Notes: generated from the letters alone by a model not told the origin. Counted from the first letter of the stretch, positions 1 through 10,248 are shown. The stretch is DNA of 36,640 nucleotides from Methanobacteriota archaeon (GCA_002720095.2 PBGP02000003.1:72702-109341), one strand, 5' to 3'. Made by a program: numbers and translations.

Positions 1-14
1 TAAATTTTACAATC

Positions 15-590
15 TCATCTCGGTGGATATGCATACTCTTGTATATATGCTTGGTCAGTTTCTACTCTCGAATCTATATCGGTTTTTTCTTGAACATACA
101 TTATAGCTTTATTGGGCTTCTTACCCTGAACGATTAAACCAACTACCGCTATTATAAAACCCAAAAAACAGATACATCCGCTGAACATAAATCCTAAGCC
201 TGCTTGTGCAAGTTCTTCATCATCGATGATTATTATTTCTTGACCGTTATCTGTAAAAATTTGATAATTTCCAGTATTATCGAGAATCAAATCTCCTAAA
301 TATGTATAACCATCTTCGTTCATAACAGAATTACAAGTTCTGCTGAAAAAATCATAGTTTCCATCTGTTATAGACACTTCAAATGAATTGCAGTCTACAT
401 TACCTTTAGCATAAACACTCATCAGTATAGCTTCACCACTGTAGTAAAAGACATCACCTTCGACTGAGGAATCATAGATGATATTCTCAGGACCCGGGTT
501 TAAATTAATTGCAGAATTTAAAGAATAAAATACACCTAACATGCTAAATATAATCAAAACAGTTCCTAATATTACTGTGAATTTGTTCAT
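15..590 (-). CDS. hypothetical two-TM membrane protein
   Basis: 191 aa, not recognised as a named family. A hydrophobic segment at residues about 6-27 (signal anchor) is followed by a soluble, probably extracytoplasmic region of about 100 residues with two Cys (67, 86 or nearby) that could form a disulfide. A second membrane span follows at about 131-154. The remaining ~35 residues form a polar tail ending in a Tyr/Pro-rich stretch. An ATG start at 590 fits the signal anchor, and a TATA-like element lies about 30 bp upstream. Small proteins of this N-in/C-in layout are frequent beside surface-protein genes in marine archaea, but no function can be assigned. Confidence 0.75.
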   Translation of the reverse strand: MNKFTVILGTVLIIFSMLGVFYSLNSAINLNPGPENIIYDSSVEGDVFYYSGEAILMSVYAKGNVDCNSFEVSITDGNYDFFSRTCNSVMNEDGYTYLGDLILDNTGNYQIFTDNGQEIIIIDDEELAQAGLGFMFSGCICFLGFIIAVVGLIVQGKKPNKAIMYVQEKTDIDSRVETDQAYIQEYAYPPR

Positions 591-929
591 TTGTTTCGGT
601 AAATGTTGAATTTGAGTCCTTATAGACCATTGTAATTTTAAAAATACAATTAGAGTAATAAAAATTTTGATTTTTGATTTATTTGTTATTACTTTAACCT
701 TAAATATAACTCCTAGTTTAATAAATACATTTTAATTAACATCTTTATAATTAGTCAAATCCTTACTTTAGGCTTGGTATGTCTTGAATTTTTATCCTGT
801 GGACATAGAATCACCAATATAGAAAATTACGATCAATGTTTCTGAACATAGAACAGTCTGATTTATCTGTTTAAAATCCATTTAAAGTATAGAAATAGTA
901 TTTTTATCCGTTAGGTTCAATGGCTGAAT
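591..929. other. AT-rich divergent intergenic region
   Basis: About 340 bp between divergent genes. It is very AT-rich, with no ORF that looks coding and no tRNA or other structured RNA that I could recognise. It holds the likely promoters of both neighbours: a TATA-like CTATAAGG on the minus strand near 620, and tttaaagta near 881-889 on the plus strand, about 25 bp before a plausible transcription start near 910. Nothing else is supportable. Confidence 0.6.
618..625 (-). promoter_or_regulatory. TATA-like box for the 15-590 gene
   Basis: Read on the minus strand the element is CTATAAGG. Its centre lies about 32 bp from the ATG at 590, a normal spacing for an archaeal TATA box driving a very short leader. 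This is a visual match only. Confidence 0.35.
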
Positions 930-1847
930 GTGATTGGGCCTGTTATGGACTTCAAAACTGCAATGGCTGCTGCACGTGCTGAAGCGGAGTCTCGGCAAAG
1001 AAAGAAACGCAGAGATAAAGAAGAAAAATCTGAGAAAAAACGTTCACGTTCTGGTGAAGATATGGGTTTAGAAGCTTTCGATCCTGTAAATTATGTCGCT
1101 AAAGAAAGAGCTGAGACAGCTTCAATGTGGTTAGTTTTATTTTTTTCAATTTGTGTATCATTTTTAATGAGGTTTGGAATTATGCCATCTATGAATCACG
1201 GGGATTCCGTATTATGGTTACTGCCTTTATTGAGTGTATTTTTAATCCCATCAATTCATAGAGTAATAATGCCAGATTCTTTCGTTGAATTGTACACCAA
1301 AGGGACTTGGTTTAAGGCAAGCTTCTTGCATATTTTTACTTGGTTAGCAATTACAATGTTACTGGTAAATCCTCCTTTTGGAGATATTGGAGCGCCTGAG
1401 GTTGCTAATCAGTGGACGGTAGTAGTAATTGATGAAAATGAAAATTATTCTTTTCCTCTCGAAGGTCCTGGCACTGTTATAGAAAACGGTCAAGTTAAGC
1501 AGTTAGAAATTTTTATGAATTCATCAAATTCAAACAGAATATATTTGTTATTCGGAATTAGAGATAACTATGATGTTAATAATGTTGATATTAATATGAC
1601 AATGAATGGGGAAAAAATACTTCCAAACATTGAGACCTACAATAATTTAACCGAGGCTGATAATAATTCTACTTGGGAAAATAATGTAGTAGAATCTAAT
1701 AGAGTTGAAGATGTTGGATATGCTGTTGAATTGGAAAACCTAACCGCTGGATTTTGGGAGTTTAAATTAACATTATCAGAATCTGGAATTCCTTGGGAAA
1801 ATATTTCTGAGGAATATATTTGGACATTGAGAGTCTCTAACTCTTAA
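930..1847 (+). CDS. hypothetical membrane protein with basic N-terminus
   Basis: 305 aa, family not recognised. Residues ~10-45 are strongly charged (Arg/Lys/Glu-rich, probably helical and cytoplasmic). Hydrophobic segments lie at about 65-83, 94-112 and 128-147. The C-terminal ~155 residues are polar, Asn-rich and beta-like, with several N-x-S/T sequons, as expected for an exposed domain. The start is GTG at 930; an in-frame ATG at 945, giving MDFKTAM, is an equally good start. The last 11 bp overlap the 3' end of rfcS tail to tail. The order basic coil, TM bundle, exposed beta domain suggests an envelope protein, but I assign no function. Confidence 0.8.
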   Translation: MIGPVMDFKTAMAAARAEAESRQRKKRRDKEEKSEKKRSRSGEDMGLEAFDPVNYVAKERAETASMWLVLFFSICVSFLMRFGIMPSMNHGDSVLWLLPLLSVFLIPSIHRVIMPDSFVELYTKGTWFKASFLHIFTWLAITMLLVNPPFGDIGAPEVANQWTVVVIDENENYSFPLEGPGTVIENGQVKQLEIFMNSSNSNRIYLLFGIRDNYDVNNVDINMTMNGEKILPNIETYNNLTEADNNSTWENNVVESNRVEDVGYAVELENLTAGFWEFKLTLSESGIPWENISEEYIWTLRVSNS

Positions 1848-2799
1848 AGTTTAATATTGTAGAAATTTGGGCAGTCAATGAGTCTAATTGTAACTGCTCC
1901 CCGCCACCTTCAACAAGTCTAAAATCTATTTCAGCCATTAATCTAGTCAGTTCCAACTTCTCATTTTCTGATAATAAATCAATATCGTATAGAACCCTGT
2001 GCAATTGATTGATAAAATCTGTACCCGCTAATCCAAAATTATTCAGGATATCTTTTAATCTCCTTCTTGATGCGTGAAAACCATCTTCTTTACAGGCTAA
2101 AAAGTATTGGTGTAGAACTTCTGGAGGTGCAGTAGCAGTTGTCTCATACACTAACTCTCTGCTGACTTTATTGCTTATTGCTGCAGCAACTTGTAATGCA
2201 GTAATTGCTTTCCTTAAATCTCCTAGGCTAACTTGTACAATTGCTTCGCATGCGTCTTCATCGAGTAAAACATTTTCTTTTTTAGCAACCATTTTAATCT
2301 GGGATTCAACTTGATTGTTAGCTAGTGGTCTAAATCTAAAAACTGCACATCTTGATTGTATAGGTTCAATAATTTTTGATGAATAATTACACGACAGAAT
2401 AAACCTGCATGTTGCTGCATGTTGCTCCATTATTCTTCTTAGTGCACCTTGTGCGTCGTTTGTAAGAGCATCAGCTTCGTCTAAAAAGATAATTTTGAAT
2501 GGTGCGTTTCCATAAGGTGTAGTTCTAGCGAAATTTTTAACTTTTGTTCTAATACTCTCTAATTTTCTTTCATCACTCGCGTTCATTTCAAGTAAATTAT
2601 TTCTAAACTCATCTCCATAAATGTCTCTGGTTAAAGCCATTGCAGCAGTTGTTTTACCAGTTCCTGGAGGCCCTGCTAACATTAGGTGCGGAAAGGTATT
2701 GTTTTTAGCGTATGCACGAAGCCTGTTAACTACTGAAGGTTGACCTTTAATCTCATCAACACTACGCGGCCGGTGTTTTTCTACCCACAATTCGTCCAT
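1837..2799 (-). CDS. rfcS: replication factor C small subunit (clamp loader)
   Basis: 320 aa, the usual length of archaeal RfcS. With the large subunit it loads the PCNA sliding clamp at primer-template junctions in an ATP-dependent way. Visible motifs are the N-terminal WVEKHRPRSVDEI signature (RFC box II), Walker A GPPGTGKTTAA at about 44-54, Walker B IIFLDEAD at about 103-110, and the SRC motif (IQSRC, arginine finger) near 150. A helical collar domain occupies the C-terminal third. The ATG at 2799 places the RFC box at the expected N-terminal position. It is divergent from the surface-protein gene at 2852 and convergent with the 930-1847 gene. rfcL is not in this window. Confidence 0.97.
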   Translation of the reverse strand: MDELWVEKHRPRSVDEIKGQPSVVNRLRAYAKNNTFPHLMLAGPPGTGKTTAAMALTRDIYGDEFRNNLLEMNASDERKLESIRTKVKNFARTTPYGNAPFKIIFLDEADALTNDAQGALRRIMEQHAATCRFILSCNYSSKIIEPIQSRCAVFRFRPLANNQVESQIKMVAKKENVLLDEDACEAIVQVSLGDLRKAITALQVAAAISNKVSRELVYETTATAPPEVLHQYFLACKEDGFHASRRRLKDILNNFGLAGTDFINQLHRVLYDIDLLSENEKLELTRLMAEIDFRLVEGGGEQLQLDSLTAQISTILNFKS

Positions 2800-2851
2800 C
2801 GCAATCGTATATGTCTTAGAACCAATAACCCATGAACATTGTCATTAAATC

Positions 2852-5230
2852 ATGAGTTTTTTGCGAGCCTTTGATGAATTAAAACCCCTCGCACCTCTAG
2901 TGGCAGCAATGAACGTAAGGGCTTTCTTGTCATTTTTTATATTCTCAATTATTGTGATTTTAGCCATTAATTTTTTTTCTGAACCTGAAATACTTAATGA
3001 TGAGTTTATACGTTTTTCATCTTCAACCAATTGCGTGGACGCTCCGAATGTTGTTTCCATTGAATTTCAGCAGACTTCGGTTACTCTGCCTTCACATGAA
3101 ACTTTTTTAATCCAAGCCACTCTCAAAGATTCTAGTGGCTCTATAGTCGGTATAGATCCTGATTGGGGTTCTTCTCATGGTTCAATTACCCCCATTATTG
3201 GTTTACAACAGGCCAGATTTACACCAGGTGAATTAGAATCTACCGATATTTGGGCCTGTGCAGGAAGTGTAAACGAATCTATAAAAATAAACGTCATTCA
3301 AGGAGAAGTAGTATCCCTTAATCTCCAATCTGATAAAGAGAATTTTAGTGCTGACGAGGATACAAAATTAAATTTGATTGGAGAAGATATACGTGGAAAT
3401 AAATTTGAATTGTTTCCATCTAAAAATAACTGGACATTTCCAGATGGTAGTCATTTGTCAATTACAGATGAAATTATTTGGACCCCAAAGATTGCTGGGT
3501 GGCATAATGTTTCAGTTCATGATTCTGAAATTAGTGCTATAATCTCATTTAATGTGACTCATGGACTACCTGTAAAATTATCAATTTTAGGTGATGGGCT
3601 ACTAATTACTTCCGATGAATCAATTAATTTGGAATCTGTATTAGTGGATAAAAATAATAATTACTGGCCTGTAACTAGTATTTGGAGTACTTATAATTCT
3701 GAAGCGAGTGAATGGTTGATAAATAGTGGAGAAAAAGCTACTTTTGAAGCTGAATTAGTTGGTTCGTGGAAAATCTTTGCCGAATATTCTGATCCTGTTT
3801 CAGGGCAGAATCTTTTAGCAGAATATGATATTATGGTGTCAGTTGGTGAGTTGAGTCAGATTCTACTTGATGGTCACGGATTAACTCTAACCGTAGATGA
3901 TGTATTAGATCTAAATCCGAGGGCTATTGATTCGGCAGGTAACTTAATTGAAAATATAGAGATGACCTGGACAATAAATGGAAAAATAAGCACTGGTTTG
4001 TTAGAAGAAAATGGGTATTTATTTTCCACAGAAGAAATTGGGTTGTATGAAATTCAAGTGGTTTCTGAAGGAGGTGGTGCATCTATAACCTGTGATTTTA
4101 TCAATGGAGAGGCTGTTAGAATTCTAATTTCGGAGACTGGTTCCGACCAATTGAGAGTAAGAAGTGGAGAAACAATTGAATTATTTGCACAGGGTGAAGA
4201 CCAATTTGGTAATCGTTTTGCTACAAATGTAGAATGGGATTTGATGAATGGAACTGGAAAGATGGATCCTAGTAGCAGAGGAATAGGTTTTTATGATTAC
4301 AAACCAGGAGATGCAGGTGGTTTTGTAGTGATGAATTATTCTGCATTAGGTCTTGAAGATCAAATTGTGATAGAAGTTAACCCCGGAGAAGTCGCTAAAC
4401 TTAGAATAGAATATGATGGTGAAATTAAGCAGGGGTCAACGGTGAGATTGTTAATTTCTGCAGTTGACAACTCGGGTAAAATTGTTTCATTTTGTAATGG
4501 AAACACAGCCATAGTTTCTACAGATTCGGGAACAATAATTAGAGATGAGGATCAACTTTATCTTAAATTTCATACATCTGGTTCTAATACTATTGATGTT
4601 GGTTGTAATGGACAAAAAGAAACATTCTATTTGCAAGTTGAAGATGCAATTTTTGGAGGCGTTTTTGGAGATTCTCAAAAATCATTTACATACATAAGTT
4701 TAGTAATTATGATTTTCATTATTGTCCTATTATCACTTTTGATAATAAAAAATCGAGAGAGCGATGAATTTTATGAGTTAAATTTACCTGAAATTGAGAA
4801 TCATAATGTTGATAGTAAATCGGCATCTACACAATTTCCATTGACAAATGTAAATTTACCTCAGCCACCTATCTTACATCCTCCTTTCCCACAATCTCCT
4901 TTCCCACAACATTCAGTTCAACATGTGCCAATTCCACATCCTCCAATTGAACAGAATCTAATTCCAAATGCCCATATTCCGCAAACACCAATACAACATA
5001 ATCTAATCCAAAATCCCACAAAACAACAGTCTTTAATTTCCCAAATCCCGACTCCAGAGGCTCTAACCCCACCTGTCCCAGTCGAACAAATTTCTACACA
5101 TAATGATGAAATTTTAGAAAAATCAGATGAAGTATTAGCAGGAACTTACAAGAAAGAACTCGAAAATAAACCAGAAAAAGAATCTCTACATAAAAAATCT
5201 ACCATAAACGATGACATTAATTGGGATTAA
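2852..5230 (+). CDS. large Ig-like surface protein, C-terminal anchor, Pro-rich tail
   Basis: 792 aa. A hydrophobic segment at about 24-42 acts as signal anchor. A long extracytoplasmic region (about 45-605) is built of successive beta-sandwich-like units in which the pattern of hydrophobic strands and 'vdxxGN' turns recurs. That pattern resembles bacterial Ig-like (Big) repeats: phrases such as [19 protein letters not shown] and [10 protein letters not shown] mark the start of successive units. A second membrane span lies at about 611-633. The ~160-residue cytoplasmic tail is rich in Pro, His and Gln (residues ~670-745), including a short tandem duplication. The last 4 bp overlap the 3' end of panB. 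It is probably a cell-envelope or adhesion protein; ligand and partners are unknown. Confidence 0.85.
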   Translation: MSFLRAFDELKPLAPLVAAMNVRAFLSFFIFSIIVILAINFFSEPEILNDEFIRFSSSTNCVDAPNVVSIEFQQTSVTLPSHETFLIQATLKDSSGSIVGIDPDWGSSHGSITPIIGLQQARFTPGELESTDIWACAGSVNESIKINVIQGEVVSLNLQSDKENFSADEDTKLNLIGEDIRGNKFELFPSKNNWTFPDGSHLSITDEIIWTPKIAGWHNVSVHDSEISAIISFNVTHGLPVKLSILGDGLLITSDESINLESVLVDKNNNYWPVTSIWSTYNSEASEWLINSGEKATFEAELVGSWKIFAEYSDPVSGQNLLAEYDIMVSVGELSQILLDGHGLTLTVDDVLDLNPRAIDSAGNLIENIEMTWTINGKISTGLLEENGYLFSTEEIGLYEIQVVSEGGGASITCDFINGEAVRILISETGSDQLRVRSGETIELFAQGEDQFGNRFATNVEWDLMNGTGKMDPSSRGIGFYDYKPGDAGGFVVMNYSALGLEDQIVIEVNPGEVAKLRIEYDGEIKQGSTVRLLISAVDNSGKIVSFCNGNTAIVSTDSGTIIRDEDQLYLKFHTSGSNTIDVGCNGQKETFYLQVEDAIFGGVFGDSQKSFTYISLVIMIFIIVLLSLLIIKNRESDEFYELNLPEIENHNVDSKSASTQFPLTNVNLPQPPILHPPFPQSPFPQHSVQHVPIPHPPIEQNLIPNAHIPQTPIQHNLIQNPTKQQSLISQIPTPEALTPPVPVEQISTHNDEILEKSDEVLAGTYKKELENKPEKESLHKKSTINDDINWD
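4882..4911 (+). repeat. 15-bp tandem duplication in Pro-rich tail
   Basis: Two adjacent 15-bp units beginning tcctttcccacaa, differing only in the last bases, encode successive PFPQ-containing pentapeptides in the tail of the surface protein. Looser Pro-His-Gln repeats continue to about 5090. This is consistent with repeat slippage. Confidence 0.7.
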
Positions 5231-6045
5231 TTGTAACTTTCATTTTCATTTGGAAAATTTAAGGATTTTACATCATCGACATATTTTGTTATAGCCTCGG
5301 AAATTTGATCGTGTAAATTTAGGTATCTTCTTAGAAATCTCGGATTGAACTCATGAGTAATTCCAAGTAAATCATGTAAAACAAGTACTTGTCCGTCAAC
5401 ACTTGGACCTGCACCGATACCAATTGTAGGAATAGTTAGTTGTGATGTCACATTATTTGCCAATTTAGATGGAATTTTTTCTAAAACTATTGAAAAGCAT
5501 CCTGATTTCTCCAATAATTTCGCATCTTCTAATAATTTATTAGCTTCCATTTCCTCTTTAGCTCTGACAGTATAAGTCCCAAATTTGTAAATCGATTGAG
5601 GAGTTAAACCTAAATGTCCCATTACAGGGATTCCAGCAGAAATAATTCTTTCTACCGAATCAATAATCTCAGCACCACCCTCTAATTTTACGGCATGAGC
5701 TCCAGTCTCTTTCATTATTCTTATAGCAGAATTTAATGCTTCCCTCGAATTTCCTTGATATGACCCAAAAGGTAAGTCTACAACTATCAGAGCTCTGGAA
5801 GTTCCTCGAACTACTGAAGCACCATGATATATCATTTGATCTAAAGTAATAGGTAGTGTTGTTTCATGACCTGCAACAACATTAGATGCAGAGTCACCAA
5901 CAAGAATCACTTCTATCCCAGCTGTATCTACAATTCTTGCTAGAGAGAAATCATATGCAGTTAACATTGATATTTTTTCACCATTTTGTTTCATTTGCTG
6001 TAAAGTATTCGTAGTAATTTTCCTAACATTAGACTTAATTGACAT
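5227..6045 (-). CDS. panB: 3-methyl-2-oxobutanoate hydroxymethyltransferase
   Basis: 272 aa, normal PanB length. It transfers a hydroxymethyl group from 5,10-methylene-tetrahydrofolate to 2-oxoisovalerate, making ketopantoate for pantothenate and CoA. Seen in order: [11 protein letters not shown] near the N-terminus, [16 protein letters not shown] (metal-binding Asp at about 50 and the T/H-rich loop), VDLPFGSYQ (second Asp ligand at about 87), AVKLEGG (substrate Lys), [11 protein letters not shown], and the active-site region [15 protein letters not shown]. The ATG at 6045 leaves a short N-terminal helix, typical for the family. Other pantothenate genes are absent here, so it appears to stand alone. 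It sits 56 bp downstream of the permease gene and may be co-transcribed with it. Confidence 0.96.
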   Translation of the reverse strand: MSIKSNVRKITTNTLQQMKQNGEKISMLTAYDFSLARIVDTAGIEVILVGDSASNVVAGHETTLPITLDQMIYHGASVVRGTSRALIVVDLPFGSYQGNSREALNSAIRIMKETGAHAVKLEGGAEIIDSVERIISAGIPVMGHLGLTPQSIYKFGTYTVRAKEEMEANKLLEDAKLLEKSGCFSIVLEKIPSKLANNVTSQLTIPTIGIGAGPSVDGQVLVLHDLLGITHEFNPRFLRRYLNLHDQISEAITKYVDDVKSLNFPNENESYN

Positions 6046-6101
6046 GGTCGCTCTAACAAGGGTAAGGTATTCTTTGGTTTGAAACTCTCGTTTGCGAAAT
6101 G

Positions 6102-7775
6102 TTATTCTTCTTCGATAATTCCTTGAATTGAGATTAGGAATTCTTCGACATCAACAACTCCATCTGAATTGAGATCAGCAGAATGAAAATATCTTCTTAG
6201 AGTCTTATCATTTAATTCTGGATCTAATTGTAATGAATACATTGCTGAAATAAATTCATTAAGATTTAAGTGACCTTTATTAGTTGAATCAGCAGCATGA
6301 AATGCGGCGTAAAACCTTCTTTTTTCCGCTTGATTTGGGTTTGTGAACATTAACTTGAAGGTTTCCCAAGGTGTTATCTCATACTCAACGTTTTTCTTCC
6401 CATAAGAATGGTAAATTACCAATCCGATGATAATGGTGGCAATAGCGCCAATGATCGCCTTTAATCCCATCAATATTATTAACCAAATACTAACAAGTAT
6501 ACCCAGAATTTGAATAATTGGGAAAAACGGAGATTTCCATTTAGGTTTATACCATGAGTGCGATTTAGAAGAGGTTCTCAAAACAATAACACAACAATTA
6601 ATCATGATGAATATCATTATCTTAAATCCAGATGCGAGTTTTGCAATATCTTTGACTGGAAGGAAAGAAATGCAAAAACCCATAGCAAGACCGGTGAATA
6701 TTATTGATAAATGTGGAGTATTATACTTAGGATGGACATTTTCGATTGATTGTGGCAGTAAATTATCCCTAGCCATTGCAAATGGGAATCTTGATGTTGC
6801 CATTACCCCTGCTAAAGCCATTCCAGTAAGCATTGTTATAGCTAGAAATGCTGAAATTTGTGCAAATGTTTGACCAGCAACTGAATCTACAAAAACGTAA
6901 ACAGGATCTTCTCTTGGATAACCTTGTTCATTCACATACTGAGAAGGGTCCACAGCTGAAACCATTACGATTGAAAATATTACATAAATCAGAGAACTAA
7001 TTACCAATGATGCCAATAAACCAGTTGGAATATTCTTCTCAGGCTCTTTAATTTCTCCTCCAATGGCTGCAATTTTTGTAACACCAGCATAAGCAACAAA
7101 TACAAATGCTGAGGTTTCAGCAACCGAAACAATTCCATTTCCGAAAGCGTCTGTAGAGAAAGCATTTCCCCAATGCATCTCGACTGTAAGGAGGGCTTTT
7201 AAACAGATGAAGGCTAAAAACAATACCGAAACTAAAACTATGGGGGTTTGAACTTTCTTAATCTGCTTAACGCCTAAAATGTTGATTATGACTATCAAAA
7301 CTAGTAAAATTAATGCTGCAATTTCAATGTTAATTTTTACATCAAACATCTCTTCAAGTACCCAAAGGTATGCCTTAAACCCAAGTAGTGCAAACGCAGA
7401 CTTAAACATTGTAGTTGCCCATAGACCTACACCTAGAACAGTACCAATCTGAGGTCCAAATGATTTTTCAATATATACATAAGCACCGCCTGAAGAAGGC
7501 ATAGCTGTAGCTAATTCAGATTTGGATATTGCTGCAGGGAGAATTACGATTCCTGCAAGGAGGAATGCTAGCCAAATTCCGCCTACTGGATTAACACCAC
7601 CGCCCATTTCAACCATAGCTAATGCAGGTATGACGAATAATCCTGTGCCTAGCATTGATGCTAATGAAATTATAATCACAGAAAATAATCCTAATTTTCG
7701 TTCGAGCGTCTCGGAAACTCTCTCAAGTGGGTTAAGTATTAGACCTACCAAATCTTTAGGTGTAAAACCCTTCAT
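6102..7775 (-). CDS. APC-family amino acid permease with C-terminal EF-hand pair
   Basis: 557 aa. Residues ~30-460 form a typical APC superfamily amino acid/cation symporter of about 12 membrane spans. The unwound TM1 motif [11 protein letters not shown] lies at about 40-50, followed by the conserved [16 protein letters not shown] segment (TM3 start), [25 protein letters not shown] (written here in two parts: TM6 region, then the loop [12 protein letters not shown]) and [13 protein letters not shown]. After the last span, residues ~485-555 hold two EF hands. The second loop, [12 protein letters not shown] (534-545), is canonical with D, N, D, D, E at positions 1, 3, 5, 9 and 12. The first loop, starting at D496, is degenerate. 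An EF-hand tail on an amino acid permease is unusual and suggests Ca-dependent gating. It has its own TATA box. The substrate cannot be told; an amino acid or aromatic amine is possible given the next cluster. Confidence 0.93.
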   Translation of the reverse strand: MKGFTPKDLVGLILNPLERVSETLERKLGLFSVIIISLASMLGTGLFVIPALAMVEMGGGVNPVGGIWLAFLLAGIVILPAAISKSELATAMPSSGGAYVYIEKSFGPQIGTVLGVGLWATTMFKSAFALLGFKAYLWVLEEMFDVKINIEIAALILLVLIVIINILGVKQIKKVQTPIVLVSVLFLAFICLKALLTVEMHWGNAFSTDAFGNGIVSVAETSAFVFVAYAGVTKIAAIGGEIKEPEKNIPTGLLASLVISSLIYVIFSIVMVSAVDPSQYVNEQGYPREDPVYVFVDSVAGQTFAQISAFLAITMLTGMALAGVMATSRFPFAMARDNLLPQSIENVHPKYNTPHLSIIFTGLAMGFCISFLPVKDIAKLASGFKIMIFIMINCCVIVLRTSSKSHSWYKPKWKSPFFPIIQILGILVSIWLIILMGLKAIIGAIATIIIGLVIYHSYGKKNVEYEITPWETFKLMFTNPNQAEKRRFYAAFHAADSTNKGHLNLNEFISAMYSLQLDPELNDKTLRRYFHSADLNSDGVVDVEEFLISIQGIIEEE

Positions 7776-7798
7776 GAATTACCCATTATGAAAAATCA

Positions 7799-7807
7799 TT
7801 TATATTT
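7799..7807 (-). promoter_or_regulatory. TATA box of the permease gene
   Basis: Minus-strand AAATATAAA is centred about 28 bp from the ATG at 7775. This predicts a leaderless or nearly leaderless transcript and separates the permease from the dioxygenase cluster upstream. Confidence 0.5.
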
Positions 7808-7815
7808 TTGTTAGT

Positions 7816-9213
7816 TTAATCTTTCAATTTAGCTATTACCTTCATTTCAACGGCAATTGGAGTTGGTAATCCTCTAATTTCTAGCGTAGTTCTGGTGGGT
7901 TTAATTTCTCCAAAATAATCAGCATAAATTTCGTTGTAATCCTTAAAATCTCGTTGCATATTAATTAAAAATGATGTTACGTCTACGACATCCTCGAGAC
8001 ATGATCCTGAATCTTCCAGTATTGTCTTAATATTTTCAATACAGGCTATAGTTTGGGCTCTCATATCGTAGTTGAGAGGTTCACCCTCTAGATTTCTAAT
8101 AGGCCCTCCGGGTATTGCGTTAGATTTTGCTTGTCTAGGACCTACTCCAGAGAGGTACAGTAGATTTCCGACTTTTCTTGCATGTGGGTACGCACCAACA
8201 GGCTTAGGTGCTCTAGTTGTAGAAAGACTTCCTTCAACATTTTTAATTTCATTAATTTCAGGTTCATCGTCACTAAAATTAACTGTATCTTCAAACTTCG
8301 GAATATCAAGAACTTCCCTATCACCTTTGTACTCTTCCACATCATCTTCATCATATTCCTTATTTTCTACATTATCAGAAATAGGAATTAATGATGCAAT
8401 TGCACATCCTGCTCCGTGCACTGGTTCATAAGCGTGAACTTTTCCTGAAAAATTGTTGTGCTGCCCCATCACTCCAGCAAGCCACCACATTGGTTTGAAT
8501 GAAACAACTTTTTGCACGCGAATTTGTTGATGAATTTCCCTAGAAAGTTGACTAACATCTTCTAACCTACCTTCATCTAAAAATTGGAGAATTTTCCTGT
8601 TCCATTCATCGTCTTTCTGTGAATGGATTTTATCTTCATGGGGTTTTATAGGTTCTGTAAACATCCTATTGGAGAGTGAACTAACAACAACCACAGCTAC
8701 TTTTTTTCCAGACCTCTTAATCGCATCATTTGCTGATTTACCCAATACAATTGTTTCAGCACGATTTGAATACATATTGCTAGAACAAATACCAGCGGGT
8801 ATTCTATTATCTGGATTCAATAGGGAAAGTGCTACTACTGTGCCCGTATCAATTGGAAAACCATTGTAAGATACTACTCTTGATTCTAGTCCTCTAGATT
8901 TTGCAGAATTACACAGGTTTTCAGCAAAGTTCGTATCGATTAAAAATTTGTAAGGCATCGAACCTAAATAATGAAAATCGTGGTCAACATGAACCCATTC
9001 TGGATTTTTTAAACCTTGAAATTGATGACCAATTATACTAATCCATAGTGTTGAGTAAATAAGAATAATTTCAGCTTCACTTTCTTCAATAATTAATCTT
9101 GCTTGTTCATATGCTTCCCGTAGTCTAGCCCATCCAGGATTTTTTTCAGGGCATAATAGAGGGTGAGGGTGAGCAGGAACTACCAAACCAAGAACAACTT
9201 TTCCTTCACTCAT
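7816..9213 (-). CDS. AmnA-like extradiol dioxygenase alpha subunit fused to RidA-type aminomuconate deaminase
   Basis: 465 aa with two domains. Residues 1-280 are a LigB/class III extradiol dioxygenase fold paralogous to the next gene. They keep the VPAHPHPLL motif (H15, H17), but the second metal His of SPHW is replaced (IYSTLW, 52-57). It therefore looks like the non-catalytic alpha subunit of a 2-aminophenol 1,6-dioxygenase. An acidic linker spans 281-330. Residues 331-465 are a complete RidA/YjgF/YER057c domain with LLYLSGVGPR, the conserved Arg (R441 in PTRTT) and Glu (E456 in VEMKVIA). The RidA family includes 2-aminomuconate deaminases (AmnE/NbaF type). The gene overlaps the AmnB-like gene by 8 bp, indicating translational coupling. 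The fusion puts ring cleavage and deamination on one complex. Function is inferred, and the substrate is unknown. Confidence 0.85.
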   Translation of the reverse strand: MSEGKVVLGLVVPAHPHPLLCPEKNPGWARLREAYEQARLIIEESEAEIILIYSTLWISIIGHQFQGLKNPEWVHVDHDFHYLGSMPYKFLIDTNFAENLCNSAKSRGLESRVVSYNGFPIDTGTVVALSLLNPDNRIPAGICSSNMYSNRAETIVLGKSANDAIKRSGKKVAVVVVSSLSNRMFTEPIKPHEDKIHSQKDDEWNRKILQFLDEGRLEDVSQLSREIHQQIRVQKVVSFKPMWWLAGVMGQHNNFSGKVHAYEPVHGAGCAIASLIPISDNVENKEYDEDDVEEYKGDREVLDIPKFEDTVNFSDDEPEINEIKNVEGSLSTTRAPKPVGAYPHARKVGNLLYLSGVGPRQAKSNAIPGGPIRNLEGEPLNYDMRAQTIACIENIKTILEDSGSCLEDVVDVTSFLINMQRDFKDYNEIYADYFGEIKPTRTTLEIRGLPTPIAVEMKVIAKLKD

Positions 9214-10210
9214 GGCTTACACCTTTAATTTTTCTTCTTTCGTCATTTGTATTCCAAGAAGCTATTGCATTACCAGTTCCGATAATTGTTCCGTATTCGT
9301 GAATAGTGGCGGGATATGTCGGGAAATCTAGAGAACTCAACATCCATGTCAAAGCCCCGCCATCGGTTTCAGCAACACTTTGTTCCGTAAATTCAGGCAT
9401 CATTTCTACTAATTCTTTAGTTTTACCAGACTTCATCATATTTATCATCTTCATATCCCATAAGTATTGCGAGTGATTTGTAATATGTTCTTTAGACATG
9501 TCCTCAGGAATTTCTGATTCGCTCACAAAGTGTCTGTGAGAGAGTGAATTACTCGAAATAACAACTGCTTTTTTACCACTTTTCCATATAGCATTTCTTG
9601 TCGCTTCCCCTAATTGAATCATCATCTCTTGCATTACTTCCACAGAATAATAATGAACTGAGCGATTTGATGAAATAGAAACAATTGGTTTGTCCCAAGC
9701 TGGATTAGTAAGATGACAAGAAGTGATGGTTCCATAATCTACTCTAAAATCAGGGTTTTCCATCATTTTAACAGATAGACCATTTGATTTTGCTTCATCA
9801 TGGATCATCTTCGCAAGTTCTACATCAATTTCTAAATCGTAGTGATATCTGAATAAATTTGGAAAAATAGGATCAACACTTAAAGATTTAAAATTTTTAA
9901 GACCCAAAAAGTGTGTTCCAATGTAAGTTTGCCAATGCGGGGAAAGAATTACAATTACATCATAATCTATGTTTTCAAGTTCTTTTCTCATTCTTTCGTA
10001 CCCCCATCTAAGAGTCTCCCATCCACATTCCGCAATTGGTTCATTCTGAGGTGGATTTTCGGCATAAACAAGATGAGGAGGGTGTGGGGCTAATAATCCC
10101 GCTACAATTCGACCTCCGCCCATACTACCACGAGTTGGAACAGGCACATGAACCCATTGAAAGAATTCATAAGATGTGTGATAATGTCGTAACGTGGTCG
10201 ACAATTCCAT
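9206..10210 (-). CDS. AmnB-like class III extradiol dioxygenase, catalytic subunit
   Basis: 334 aa from the ATG at 10210. It is the catalytic beta-type subunit of a 2-aminophenol/aminohydroxybenzoate ring-cleaving dioxygenase family (LigB fold, Fe(II)). Visible motifs: AGLLAPHPPHLVYAENPP with H43 and H46; ILSPHWQTYIG with H92, exactly 49 residues after H43 as in known AmnB proteins; VDPIFPNLFRYHY; FRVDYGTITS; SNSLSHRHF; and E281 in VAETDGGALTW as candidate third metal ligand. The start is uncertain. The frame is open to 10318, 10210 has a GGAG eight bases upstream, and ATG 10123 (MGGGRIVAGLL) matches the usual N-terminus of the family best. The upstream part overlaps the divergent membrane-protein gene. 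Confidence 0.88.
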   Translation of the reverse strand: MELSTTLRHYHTSYEFFQWVHVPVPTRGSMGGGRIVAGLLAPHPPHLVYAENPPQNEPIAECGWETLRWGYERMRKELENIDYDVIVILSPHWQTYIGTHFLGLKNFKSLSVDPIFPNLFRYHYDLEIDVELAKMIHDEAKSNGLSVKMMENPDFRVDYGTITSCHLTNPAWDKPIVSISSNRSVHYYSVEVMQEMMIQLGEATRNAIWKSGKKAVVISSNSLSHRHFVSESEIPEDMSKEHITNHSQYLWDMKMINMMKSGKTKELVEMMPEFTEQSVAETDGGALTWMLSSLDFPTYPATIHEYGTIIGTGNAIASWNTNDERRKIKGVSHE

Positions 10211-10248
10211 TAGAGGTGCTCCAATTTCTTCAAATCTGGTTAAGGGAG

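Noticed and set aside
8072-8431. 119-aa plus-strand frame and other overlapping frames inside the AmnA-RidA gene
   Set aside because: They lie antisense to a gene with clear domains on the minus strand and have no recognisable fold or promoter.
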